Part shown: positions 43,590 to 54,890 of the stretch, piece by piece
Position numbering within the stretch: the stretch's first letter is position 1
Layout of the letters: each line of letters opens with the position of its first letter
Assembly (NCBI GenBank): GCA_012934845.2
Contig: WNNJ02001260.1
Location: 42,171-106,170 of the forward strand
Source: Pomphorhynchus laevis
Lineage: Eukaryota; Acanthocephala; Palaeacanthocephala; Echinorhynchida; Pomphorhynchidae
Reading direction: 5' to 3'
DNA: 64,000 bases
Notes under the pieces: generated by a model
Databases searched by the model: none
The model's input: only the letters and a program-made list of their open reading frames with translations
Told to the model about the DNA's origin: nothing
Program-made: the position numbers and the translations under genes

Positions 43590-44329
43590 CATGTACGAAC
43601 GTGGAATGTCATCTCGCTGACGGGGAAGGAACCAGAAGTAGTTAAAGAAATGGTTCGATTCGGTCTTAAAATAGTCGAAGTGACTTCTCTTCACTATTCT
43701 GGAATTGGAACAAAACTTTTGGATCAAGGCTGGACCTTGAACTATTCGGCAGTTACCAACGGAAAGCACGACAGGCGGGTGTAGGGATACTTATAAGTCC
43801 CCGGTTGTCGTTCGCGGTAGAGAGGTTTAACCCAGTGAATGAAAGGCTAGCATCTATGAGACTTTTAGTCAAAGAGGAAATAAGGATAACTGTTGTGTGT
43901 GCGTATGCTCCCAACATTATCTCGAAATACGCAGCGTTCGTGTAAGATCTTCAGGCCTTGCTTTATAGTAGTCCTGTTAAAGATTCCCTCATTCTATTGG
44001 GTGACTTTAATGCTCATGTTGGTAGTGACAGTAGCACTTGAAAGGGAGTGTTGAAGAGGAACGGACTATCTGATCTGAATGCGAGTGGTGTTGAATTATG
44101 GCACTTTTGTTCTCCTAATAATTTGTGCATAACCAACACCATGTTTGAACATAAGGAGATCCATAGATGCACACGGCATCAGGATTCTCTCAGTCAAAGA
44201 TCAATGATCGATTTTGTAATCGTTTCATCTGATCTGCGACGTTCTGTTCTGGACACTCGTGTGAAGAGAGGGGCTGATCTGTCAACCGATCACTACCTTG
44301 TAGATAGTAAACTTCGATGGCCGGATTGA
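43590..44329 (+). pseudogene. LINE APE-type endonuclease, broken
   Basis: LHVRTWNVISLTGKEPEVV begins the domain. A shift near 43780 follows DQGWTLNYSAVTNGKHDRR. ILLGDFNAHVGSDSST carries the GDFN motif; a stop follows at about 44041. The frame 44048-44329 holds RSMIDFVIVSSDLRRSVLDTRVKRGADLSTDHYLV, with the D-F-V and S-T-D-H catalytic motifs kept. It nicked target DNA for priming. Confidence 0.85.
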
Positions 44330-46410
44330 ATGCTAGGCAAGCCTGGTAAACCCACACGTTGTGTGAGGGCGTGCTGGGAGCGTCTAGCAGATGTTTTAAT
44401 CAAAGAATTTTTTTCTAGCTACATCCAGGAGGACTTTTATCGGTTGCCAGAAGAGTTGAAGAGCATTAATCAGGAATGGGAGATGTTCAGATCCTCGCAT
44501 GCTTTTGTCCAACAGAAGAAGCTGGTTTATAAGGCAACTTTGTCAGATAAATCAGTGGAAGCTGTAGACAAGTACCAAGGGCAAACAGAGCTTCAGCTCG
44601 AGCAGTTACCATAGCGAAGAATGCGGCCTGGGAGAAGTTTGGAGAGCACTTAGAACTTGATTATAGGTCAGCTTTGAAGGTGTTCTGGAGGCCGATCAGG
44701 AACTTTCGTGTTGGAAAGCATAAAACTCCTCAAATTGTATATGACAAGACAGGATCTATGCTGACTGACATTGAAGAAATTCTTGGTTGTTAGAAAGAGC
44801 ATTTTAGGAGTCTCCTTAATCCGATCGATATGCCTTCTATTGTAGAAGTAGAACCTTTAGAACCAACGGAAGAGCTAATCTCTTTATAAGAGGTCATTGC
44901 TGTTGTTAAGAAACTTTGTAATGACAAGTCTTTTGTAGTAGACGAGATTCGACCTGAAGCTTTTAAGGCTCTCGACGTTGTTGGCATGAAGTGGCTAACA
45001 CGAATCTTCAATGTTGCATTGAAGTCGGGCAAGCTTCCTAGTGATTGGCGAACTGGGGTGGTGTTACCGATCTGTAAGAAAAGTGACCAAAGAGTGTGTT
45101 CTAATTGTCGGGGATCACTCTTCTTAGCCAAACTGATCAGTTATTTACTAGAATTCTTGAGTTAAGGATACGGCCTATAGTTGAGGGACTGTTGCAAGAA
45201 GAACAATGGGCTTTTGTCTAGGTCGTGGAATTACGGATCAGCTCTTTACTTTCTCAAATATCCTTGAGCGGTCTTGGGAGTTCGCTCAATCGGTCTACAT
45301 GTGTTTTGTAGATTTGGAAACGGTGCTCAACCGATTTCCGCGAGAGAGGTTGTGGGAGGTACTTAAGTAGTATGGAGTACCACACTATCTTCGTGTAGCT
45401 GTGGCTTCTCTGTATGAACAAAGTATGAGTTGTGTTCGTGTTCAAGGTAGGAATTCTGAATCATTTCCAGCAGGCGTTGGGCTACGTCTGTGTTGTCCTT
45501 TGTCTCCACTTTTGTTCCTTGTTTACATGGACTAAATTTTGAGAAAGGCTGCTCTGACGGGTCTCGATCTTCAGTTCGGTTCCATCAGGATAGCATCTCT
45601 GTTTTTTGCAGATGTCGTTGTTTTGTTGGCTTCTTGTCCTGACGACTTACAATGCCTACTAGATCGATTCACGATAAAATGCAAGGGGCAGGTATGTTAA
45701 TACCTCCAAGACTGTCTCTATGTGTTCGTCTCGGATTCAGATGCCAATGCCAATCCGGATTGGGGAAAAGGTTCTTCCTGATGTGGAGGATTTCAAGTAT
45801 CTTGGGGTATTGTTATCGAGAGACGGCGGGAACATCAAGGAGATTGAGAAGCAGATTGGTGCAGCTAACGCAGCAATGCATTCTTTGTACAAGTTTGTCG
45901 TAGTGAAGCGGGAGTTGAGTCTTCGGGCGGACCTTTCGGTTTACCCCGCAATCTTTGTTCCTATCCTAATTTATGGTCATGAGCTTTGGGTTATGACCGA
46001 AAGGAAAATATCTCGGATACGGGCGACCGAAATGAGGGTTCTTCAAGGTATGGCCGGTCTTAGCCTTAGAGATAAGGTTAGGAATTCGTTCATCCGGGGT
46101 GGACTTGGCTTAAAGTGGTTTCTTCTTCACATCGAAGAAAGTCAGCTGAGGTGGCAAGGACACATTCTGAGGATGTCTATGGATCACCTTTCTCGGAAGG
46201 TTTTCTAGGCCGGACTCTCTGGAAAGAGACCTCGAGGTAGACCTCGATACCGGTGGAGAGATCAAATCTCGCAACTGGCCGAAGACCGCCTTGGTGTATC
46301 TGAAAGAGAACTTTGGTCTGTCGCCCAGGATAACGATGTCTGGAGTAGTATGGTTCGTGCACTGTCTCCACGACCCGACACACGGATCAGTGGTTGACAG
46401 GAAAAATATT
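44330..46410 (+). pseudogene. LINE reverse transcriptase, broken, catalytic Asp lost
   Basis: VVLPICKKSDQRVCSNCRG is RT region 1. VYMCFVDLETVLNRFPRERLWEVLK is motif A, where the second acidic/Lys pattern (usually EKAFD) is altered. GVGLRLCCPLSPLLF is motif B. SLFFADVVVLLAS is motif C, where FADD has become FADV, so polymerase activity is lost even apart from the stops. The frame 45720-46208 holds the C-terminal FKYLGVLLSRDGG thumb and ELWVMTERKISRIRATEM. It ends with RPRGRPRYRWRDQISQLAEDRLG and RALSPRPDTR near 46390. Confidence 0.85.
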
Positions 46411-46644
46411 GTATATTGTTTGTTTTTCTTGTTAAAAAATTGTTGTTGTTATTTGGAGTTAGTCAGGAAAGGGAAATGGATGAGGAGCGAATGGTTGCAA
46501 GGACAGAAGGGGACAATAGGAAGTCGGAAAATGGGAAAATTTGGCAACATGATACGTCTCTATACATACTAGAAAAGGGGTAAACAAAGATCGAAAATGA
46601 ATCATTAGGTTTAATAACTGTGGATACAGAAATTGATAAAAAAA

Positions 46645-46742
46645 TATTCAAAAGGGGATGAAAGGGGACAAAAGGGGGCAAAAGGAGGGTAAGGGATGCA
46701 AAAGGGCGCAAAAGAGGTAAAAGGAGGTCAAGAGGTATCTTT
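46645..46742 (+). repeat. Purine-only G-run tract
   Basis: About 90 bp of nearly pure purine with repeated AAAAGGGG-type runs (AAAAGGGGATGAAAGGGGAC then AAAAGGGGGCAAAAGGAGGG). It sits between the LINE 3-prime end and the right inverted-repeat arm. G-runs in fours could form a quadruplex. It may be a LINE tail that has diverged. Confidence 0.6.
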
Positions 46743-46825
46743 GCCTCCACAGCTATTTAACCCAATAATTTAACTAATATTATAATATTAAATAATAGCA
46801 TTATAATGTTATAAGTAATAATGTT

Positions 46826-47367
46826 ATAAGTAAACCCGTGCCCAATTTGTCCCTGTCTTTGTAACCATTCGTCCTCGCCCTCCATCTATTTATATTTTCA
46901 CGCTTACTTTAAACGCTTTTATTTTTGGCAGTATTATTTTCCTACGTTGCCTTCTTTTCTCTTCACCTTCTACAAAATATGGAAAAAGCAGAGGGTGAAA
47001 ACTAGGGTATCCTCGATGTTTATTATTTTAGCACTTAAATGTTCCTTACAAGATTTTAGAGTTTTGTCTCGAAAACGTAATTTTTGAATTATGTAATTTA
47101 AATTATTTTTCATTTTTTAATCACAATATTTTACACTATTACCGTAATAACATGTTTTTTGTTTAATCGATTTGAATAAAAATTTTGATTGAGGTATTTT
47201 CGAAATTTTTGTATCCAAAACTGATGAAACATTTGTTGTATTAATTGAAAATTTCGAGCAATTTTGAATTTAAATTAAAATTTTTACTAAAATTGCATAA
47301 ATGTCTAAAACCGATCTGATATTTGTGTCAGGGATAAAACTAGATTGTGTAATTTTGTTGTCAAAAT
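46826..47367 (-). repeat. 542-bp inverted repeat, right arm
   Basis: It is the partner of 42401-42942. Its outer end runs without a break into ORF1 of LINE copy 3 (NINFDNKITQSSFIPDTN at about 47360-47320). The right arm is therefore the original context and the left arm the copy. Both arms end inward at GGGTTTACTTAT. Confidence 0.93.
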
Positions 47368-48405
47368 TAATATTGTTAGTCTTCCCAGAAGGAGGAGAAC
47401 GGAAGGATTCCGCTAATTGACCCACCAATTTTTGGACCAATTTTTCAAGTTGAATCATTGATGCCTGATGCTGCATTTCAATAAGTTAAAGAATTTCCGT
47501 AACCGGCATCCTGTCGTCTTTCTTGTTAGACAAGACAACTTCCACGAAGCTAGTCGGTTTTGCTGTCACACTCCTGTGTCTCTTTTGGTACGCTTTAAAG
47601 ATTTTACACTTTTTTGACCATGCGGGGTGCTCACCACCGCAGTTTGCGCAAAATGGCTTACTTTCGCACTTCTCAGGATGTATAGCAGTTGTACCACACA
47701 CGCCGCACTTATGGGGTAGAGAACAGCCAGCAGACCAATGCCCCCACTGATGGCAATTGTTGCAGTGAGGGTACGTTAGTGAGTCGGTTTTGATTATTGA
47801 AAATCTCAAATTATACCCCATAAAAAGATTGCATGTCGAAATCGATAGTTGTAGAGCTTCATCAACCGGGGCATTGCAGAACGCCACGGGAATGGGGAAG
47901 CCTTTAATCCCTTTTATAAAGCGCACGTTAGAGATTTTGTAATCAGTTTCTATGGCTGATATATCTTGTTCTGAAATGTATGTGGGCATGTTATTTATCT
48001 TTATTATTGCCAGGATTGGTTTGGAAGCAATTATACCTTGTTCCGAATGCTCTTTTTTAAAGTAGTCGACGTACGACATTGCCAGATCAGGAGTGCAGAA
48101 TGAGATTTTAATCTCAGATTCATAATATTTAATCGCATTGAACAATATCCTTTTTTAAATCGATCGGCAAAGCCCCTTATAAAAACATTAAACATGTTCT
48201 GCCTTTCCAGAGGCACCAAAAGTCTGATAATCACGAGGTTGGATAATTTTGGTACCGGGGGGAGTTCCCCCTCCGAAATATATTCAAGAGAAGCTAAATC
48301 TCCACTTACCTCGTTTATTGCATTGGCAGGAAAATTAGTTTTCATTGAGTTCTTTGAACGCTCCGACATGCTAAATTTACTCGGAATGAAATTATGGCTC
48401 ATATA
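47270..48405 (-). pseudogene. LINE copy 3 ORF1 (gag-like, three knuckles)
   Basis: The start at 48402 is followed by SEGELPPVPKLSNLVIIRLL, matching ORF1 of copies 1 and 2. A frameshift near 48145 moves the reading into 48145-47486. This frame contains YPHCNNCHQWGHWSAGC, CGVCGTTAIHPEKC and CANCGGEHPAWSKKCKIFKAYQKRH, the three cysteine knuckles. A stop at about 47484 precedes a coiled-coil-like piece MIQLEKLVQKLVGQLAESF (47476-47270). The knuckles are better preserved than in copy 2. Downstream ORF2 is absent; the element runs into the inverted-repeat arm instead. Confidence 0.8.
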
Positions 48406-48409
48406 ATAG

Positions 48410-49350
48410 CCGCTAACAGCTTGTATACATTTACAAAGCTCAATTGCAAATGTATAATTTTTTTAATAAAATCTTTATTTATTTATAAATGTATAAGGAG
48501 CAGCAAAAATGAAAAAGTCGATTATCCTTATTCTATTTCAGTGTCTTTTAATTTTATTTAGTGATCGGATAGCTGAATTTGTTCAGTATGCTTTTTAAGT
48601 TTGAATAATAAATTTAAACCATATATTATAAAATATATATGATATATAACTAAACTATATATGATGTATATGCTTAATATTAAAATATGGTATTAGTAGA
48701 GAACGAAATAAGCATTCGCATTTACGGGTGAACCTGCAATATAATCACATTAGCTTAAAAATATCACATTAGCTTAATGCGGGTTAAAAAATAGTTCAAA
48801 ATCAATGTAATTATACTTTTCACTATGAACAAATAGATTCCTTGTGGAATCTCTATAATTAATTGCATTATTTTATAATAAATTAAAAAAGAATGAATAT
48901 TTCTCCCTGCTTTTAAGAATTTGTTTACCAACAACTTATAAAAATAAAAATATTTAAAATCCAGCCATCGTTAATAATCTTGAATTTTTTAGTCCGACGC
49001 AAAATTTGTATTGAAGATAGACTTGGGGAACTTTGCGGAAAACATTTTGATTGGTATTTTTATTTGACTAAATTAATCGATTCATATTTTTAAAGATAAG
49101 TTAAAGCTAGTCATCCTTAACAACAAATGAGCAGATTTTACTGACGTATTAGTTCACTAGATTTCGCTAATAAAAGTTGCGCTAAGGGCCGCTTAGTCTA
49201 AGTTTTCAGTTAATATTTGTTCATTCGAGATAAGAGTAGTAAATAATAATACCGCTGCGAAGCAAAAGTCGCACAATATATAAGTAATTTGAATTTAAAT
49301 TGTGACCAGAACATTTTAAAAGCAAAGCTAAAGTAAATCAAGCTTTACAT
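48410..49350. other. AT-rich non-coding region
   Basis: No supported gene. The segment ends in a short tandem repeat at 49351. Confidence 0.5.
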
Positions 49351-49395
49351 AATAGCTGGAAGCTTAATAGCTGGAAGCTTAATAGCTGGGAGCTT
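49351..49395. repeat. 15-bp tandem repeat, three copies
   Basis: AATAGCTGGAAGCTT occurs three times in a row (the last with GGGAGCTT). It lies just upstream of a PLE-1 copy. No function is assigned. Confidence 0.85.
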
Positions 49396-49429
49396 ATTCG
49401 AATATAAAATCTTATAATTGGACCATAAA

Positions 49430-51430
49430 TGTTAATATTATTAATAAAAAATATACACTGACCATAAAATTCATTAATAAATGTATAGATAACATAAGTA
49501 TAGGTGGACTTTTAAATAATTCTAAAAGTAAAGAAATAATAGGATCAGATTTAAGTAAATATATTCCTAAAATAAGGTATAAGTTGTTACCGCCGTTAGG
49601 ATGAAAAATTTGTAATTATAATAAAGAATTGAAATCAATATGTAACGATGATATTAGAAACAACATAGAAACCGAATGCGATTGCAAAAGTCTTAATTTT
49701 GATAAAATAAATGAACATATATGCACTCATAATCTAGAATTAATTGAAAACAATGAATTAAGAAAAATTGCTATCAAAAGAGTACAAAATATAAATTAAA
49801 TAATAATAACAATATAAATAAAATTTAAAATCCGATCTATAATGACTTAAATGCTTACTTTACTAAGTTGATTAAAAGTAAAAGCTTTAATACATCAAAG
49901 ATAAACATTTGGAAAACTTATATATTAGATAAAATTAGAGAGAAAATGAAAATAACAAACAATTATAAAAGGAAAGATCAAATTAATAACGAAATGTATA
50001 CAGAACTTACTAAATTAAAGGATAACTATATAATAACAACTATTGATAAAGCTAGTAATAACTTTGTTTTCAGATGCAAAAAGCTTTATTGTGATATACT
50101 AATGAAAGAGGTTAACTATAATGATTAAAATGTTAACGAAACATATGAAAGTAGTGATTTAAATTTAGAAACACTTATTACAAGTCATTGTTCTATAATG
50201 GATAAGAAGGGTATAAAAATTGAATCAGACAATAAAACTATACTATATTATATTGGAATCCAAAATTACATAAAAATCCAATCAGACCTAGGTTCATATG
50301 TAGTGTTTTTAAATGTACATTAAAACAACTTTCTGTTTATATGAACAAAATACTTAAAGTAATTAAAGCACACTTCAAAAATATTGTAGGGTAATCTAAA
50401 TTAATAATGGTATAAAACACTATTTCAGTATTAATTTTACAAACGAATTTTTAGAACGGACGAAAGGAATAAATTTTCAGAATATAAATACGTATGATTT
50501 TGGTACGATTTATACAAATCTAGATTTAGCAAATATTAAAGAGGCATTAGAAAAATTAATTAATCTTATATTCGGAAAAAGATATACATATATATATGCT
50601 ATAATAACTATAACGCATATCTAACAAAAATTATACCATCAAGTAAATATAAATATATGGATAAAATTTAAATTATTAGAATCCTTAAATATTTTATTAA
50701 ATCAAAATTATTTAGAGGTAGGAACATCTATATTTAGACAAGTAAAAGGTGTTCCAATGGGTGGTAATAGTAGCTCAATTATAGCGGACTTGTTTTTAAG
50801 CTTTATAGAATATGAATTTGTTCATAACTGTTTAAAAAAAATATAAATTATTTAAAGATATGAAATATATGTTTCGATTCATTGATGATATATCTGTATT
50901 TAACTTTAACGATTTTTATTCAATAAGCGAACCAATTTATCCAGGTAGCCTCATTCTTAATAAAGCCAATATTAATGATAAAGAAGGCATATATTTAGAT
51001 ATGAGCATTAAATTAACATCAATTAAAACTACTATTAATTTATATCGTAAAGATGGCATATTTAAATTTACAAGAAACATTTTTGCATGAGCATTCATGC
51101 ATACCGTATAATATAAAATTAAATACATTAAATAATGAAATTTTAAGAATTGCAGCAATATGTAATGATATTGGCTTTCTTCAAAATCATTTAAATAATT
51201 TAATATATGCATATTTTAAACTAGGTTACTATAAAAATACCATCAAATAGAAAATAGTAAAATATATAAATCAACACAATAATATTAAGAATAAATTTAA
51301 AATCATTAGCGGAAAGTTTTTATGGACGGATAATAATATACTTGATTTAGCATTATTATTGTTTTGTTTATTTTATAATTATATTAAATACATAGACTCA
51401 GCTAGCTGATTTGGTAAATTAAGCTTTATG
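49430..51430 (+). mobile_element. PLE-1, second plus-strand copy
   Basis: It parallels the copy at 38.2 kb: upstream domain (about 49440-49860), 49868-50128 (YIITTIDKASNNFVFRCKK), a broken middle, then motif B (VPMGGNSSSIIADL, about 50752-50795) and 50860-51090 with MFRFIDDISVF (motif C FIDD). The segment after RT (51053-51250, NNEILRIAAICNDIGFLQNHLNN) is better preserved here. The 3-prime module is short and ends ACTCAGCTAGCTGATTTG near 51405. No endonuclease motif follows. About 440 bp (50390-50820) are almost identical to 39170-39600, while the flanks differ more. Confidence 0.85.
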
Positions 51431-53740
51431 AGTATGCAACAAATGTAGTTTACAGATTATCACCACAAGGTACGGTACCAACTAAAGAGTAAAACTTTAA
51501 ATATGGTCTCTTTTCCTTTATTGTTGAGGACATTTTGAAAATACGCAACTGCTAAATATTTAAATTGCTACAAACATGGTAACACTACATCAATAAAACA
51601 CAATTCCACATTAATCCTTACATAACGTGCTGTCAACTTGCTTATACGTTATAAGTCATTTCAATATACTGTTCTACAATAATCTTTAAATGCAAAATAT
51701 CATATAAACTATTTTTAAAACGTAAAAATACAATTGAACTAAACAACAAATAAATTTGTAAATTTGGGCTATCACAAATAAATTTAATTTTTCAAATGTA
51801 ATTCATTTAAATCATATTTTTTATAATCTTTAACATCAAATGTCGAGGTACATCTGCACGCAATCATGAATAATCATTATATCACTCTTATTATTGCGTT
51901 AGCATTGTTTTTCACATTTTTGTGAAAAAATATACCGTTTTTGACCGACTAAAATATCGTTTTTGACCGACTCGTAATTAATAATTTAAATTAAAATCAA
52001 ATTTACTGCTTGACTCCATTTATATCCTTTATGTTAGTACAGTAAAACAAATATAGAAAGTTAATTTTCTTTAGCTATCATCATATTGTATAAATATCTA
52101 AAATATTGTATAAATATCTAGAAATAAACTCCCAGTACAGTTTTTTATTTCGTGACTTTCCGTCAACCAATGCGTTTTATGTTAACTGCTGTTACTTCCA
52201 AATCGTATCTGCTTCTCATAATTCACCAGCATTTCATAGTTATGTATGTGCATTTTGCACACATGTTTCCTGTTCCATCCTATATGGCTCACATGGCATT
52301 TTATCTAATATAAATGATATCGCCTCTGTGATAAGTGCTGCCACCCGAAAAAAAACCGCATTTTTAAAAGTTTATAAAGTAAATAGATATTATCTGCCTT
52401 GCAAGATTTCCATACAATTAAACATATCTATTTGAACGTAAGTATCGTTATTATACCATTACGATGAGTTTTAAATTATCAGCATTTATTGAAAGATAAA
52501 TTAACTGTTGAGAAATATAAAAGGTCCGAAATCTATAAAAATCATGCAATTGAGAAAAAGTTTGGAGTGTATGTATTAGGGCCTAAAAACCTAATATTTT
52601 ACCTAAATATATTAATAAATGAATTTTAGTAAATATTACATGCAATATAATATTATGATATAATTATATATTATAAATTTGATAATAGATTTTTAATAAA
52701 TATTACATTAAATATAATAAACTTTTTGAAATTAATATTTTATTATAATTCTTAATCGTTTTAATGTAAAATTTACTTTTATTTTTTACAAAAAGTATGG
52801 CAAGTTGAACACCCTTGCAAAATAAATTAATTCATTTTGATACTTCAAAGATAAGTGAAAGCGCATTTTTGAATACAAACTTATGGTTTTTGATTAAATC
52901 GCCTTTTAATAGAAAATTATTTGTAAACTACAATTAGATTTTCTACCTATTTAAACATCATTCCGTAAAAAGCTATTCTAACATTATTCCTACCTATGGA
53001 CTGTGACAATTAAAAAAAAACTAAATTTCAAAAAACTAAAATTAAATTAAAACTAAATTATTAAACAAACCAAAATTCAAATTAATTTGCGCATATAATT
53101 ACCTATTCAATCGGTAATTACCTATTCAATAAGTAATTACCTATTCAATCAGTAATTACTAAGACTGGTTGCAATTATTTTAAATTTGATGGCATCACAT
53201 TACAAAGTGATGAATAAGAAATTTGTTAAAAATCGATTGCCACTTATTGATATTTAACTTACTAATCAAATAAATATAGAATGCGAAATAAAGTTCTTTA
53301 TTATATTGTTAAATTTTTAATAGCAAACCGTTATAATTCACAGGGAAGACCACAAACACAATAATGTTTTTATTCTGCCATGTTTTTAGTCTTGTAGTTT
53401 GTTATTAAAATTCTGTTTTTATAATTAAAAAACTTTATTTCACACTCTCCATAAAATTAATAATACGAAATTTACTGATTTTTCTCTTTAAATTAAGCAG
53501 ATATAGTAGCTATGTTGAGAAATACATGCTTCAACTAGTAATAATTCAAACAACCAGAATTAACTTTTCAGCATTTTGAATTACATAATTGTTAAACTAT
53601 TTCAATAGTTTTAAATTTTGCCAAAGAAACTTAAGGTAGTTATTCTAATTATACTATAATAGCAAAATAAGAACAAAAATTAATAAATCATTCAACTCAC
53701 TGTTACCGCCTAAACCAAAAGTGGTAGTTGAATAATAAAT
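51431..53740. other. AT-rich non-coding region
   Basis: The frame 52106-52435 (+, 109 aa) has no recognisable motifs or coding bias and is not claimed as a gene. A 21-bp tandem repeat (GTAATTACCTATTCAAT units) lies at 53098-53155. Nothing else is identified. Confidence 0.5.
53098..53155. repeat. 21-bp tandem repeat, about three copies
   Basis: Units of TAATTACCTATTCAAT plus a variable four bases follow each other, with the palindrome GTAATTAC at each junction. Confidence 0.8.
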
Positions 53741-53744
53741 CATC

Positions 53745-53985
53745 TACTAATCAAATCAGCTAACTGAGTCTACGTATTTAATATAGATATAAAATAAACA
53801 AAAAACATAATAATGATAAATCAAAATTTAATAATTAAATAATAAAAATAAATAATTGTTATACAAGATTTTTTATAATTTATATCAAGTTAAGATAAAT
53901 TAAAATGAAATTTAAAATTAAAGTCTATTTATATGAATTAACTAATAAATAACAGACGTTGTACCAAAATTTAATATTGAAATAC
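53745..53985 (-). mobile_element. PLE-1 3-prime module, solo
   Basis: The AT-rich module reads on the minus strand from GTTATTTATTAGTTAATTCATATAAA-like sequence to the end signature CTCAGTTAGCTGATTTGATT. It matches 54385-54655 and the ends of the PLE-1 copies at 1.1 and 40.3 kb. No RT is attached. Confidence 0.7.
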
Positions 53986-54019
53986 TGAAACATAGTTTTA
54001 GTATTTCTGGCAGATTATA

Positions 54020-54337
54020 TTACCGGAAAAACAAAGTCCACAGGTCAATAATAACTTGTAAGTAGAACAAATTAAATAACTGAGTTATCTGATTTGTATT
54101 GAAAATGTTTTCTAAAACATTTTCAATATACACGTCCGTAAATATAAAATTGAAAAACTTTGATTTACTTGACAAAATCAAATGTCTGTTTAAATAGATG
54201 GAAAATCTCTTGATAATGTCAATATTTCTAGCCATTTCCTTTTGATAATTACTCAATAAGTCAAAGTTACTTCTTATTGAGTTAGAATTTATTTCGATCA
54301 TTCCTGCTTGCATTTCTTTTTTATTTAACATTTTCAA
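54020..54337 (-). CDS. Hypothetical 105-aa protein between two PLE-1 3-prime modules
   Basis: The frame starts MKMLNKKEMQAGMIEINSNS and is rich in Asn, Ile and Lys. Parts of residues 15-60 could form a helix, and a hydrophobic stretch lies near the C-terminus (LFNLFYLQVIIDLWTLFF). It is flanked by direct copies of the PLE-1 3-prime module (54385-54655 upstream, 53745-53985 downstream in its own orientation). I do not recognise the family. It may be a chance frame in AT-rich DNA or a small ORF carried between PLE terminal repeats. Confidence 0.25.
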   Translation of the reverse strand: MKMLNKKEMQAGMIEINSNSIRSNFDLLSNYQKEMARNIDIIKRFSIYLNRHLILSSKSKFFNFIFTDVYIENVLENIFNTNQITQLFNLFYLQVIIDLWTLFFR

Positions 54338-54384
54338 ATACTCTTTAAACTTAGATGTATCATTATAAATTTCATGTCGTTTAA

Positions 54385-54655
54385 AGTAAATCAGATAAGG
54401 TATCTGAGTCTACGTATATAATTGTTTATAAATTAAACAATGATAAATAAAAATAAAATAATAAAATAATTAATAATTAAATAATTATAAATAATTATAA
54501 TTATTTAATAATTTTATAAGATTTTTTATAATTTATATCAAGTTAAAATAAATAAAAATGAAATTTAAACTAAAAGTCATCTTTATGAAGAGACTAATAT
54601 AAATAACAGCAAATGTATAAGAATAAGGATTAGAGGTCATTAGGAAAAACTGATG
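54385..54655 (-). mobile_element. PLE-1 3-prime module, second solo copy
   Basis: On the minus strand it begins ATGACCTCTAATCCTTATTC, like the module of the 38-40 kb copy, and ends ACTCAGATACC. It lies in the same orientation as the module at 53.75 kb. An AGAGGTCAT/ATGACCTCT hairpin marks its border at 54632-54661. Confidence 0.7.
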
Positions 54656-54890
54656 ACCTCTAATTAGTTACAGGTCATCTAACGTATTAGATAACCGTGG
54701 TAGCATAGACATTACATCTTTAAATAACCTTGTGCTTTCCGGATCATCCTAATTTTAATCAGCAGGAATTTTACTTGCTGTCGTTGTTTGCTTTTTCACA
54801 AGATCCTTTGAAGGATACATTTTTATAATTTTAAATGCGATTGTGTTAAACTGTGCTCCGGAAGCTAATAAGCTTCAGTTTTATAACTGA

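Larger units (their letters stand above)
42943..46410 (+). mobile_element. Near-complete APE-type LINE between inverted repeats
   Basis: It has a 5-prime region with tandem monomers (43160-43427), an endonuclease (from about 43590) and an RT with a conserved C-terminus ending near 46400. The coding sequence is recognisable throughout but is cut by stops and shifts. C-terminal blocks include LIYGHELWVMTERK, LSLRDKVRNSFIRGGLG and PRGRPRYRWRD. By recollection they resemble a LINE family common in teleost fish gene models. The clade is not certain. Confidence 0.85.

Noticed and set aside
47200-47240. CTGATGAAAC as a hammerhead core
   Set aside because: No stem II or GAAA partner at a usable distance.
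52106-52435. 109-aa open frame (+)
   Set aside because: No motif, no family resemblance, Ser/Tyr/Ile-rich composition as expected from AT-rich noise.
49351-53155. CRISPR-like short tandem repeats (15-mer at 49351, 21-mer at 53098)
   Set aside because: The units are directly adjacent without unique spacers, and the sequence is eukaryotic.
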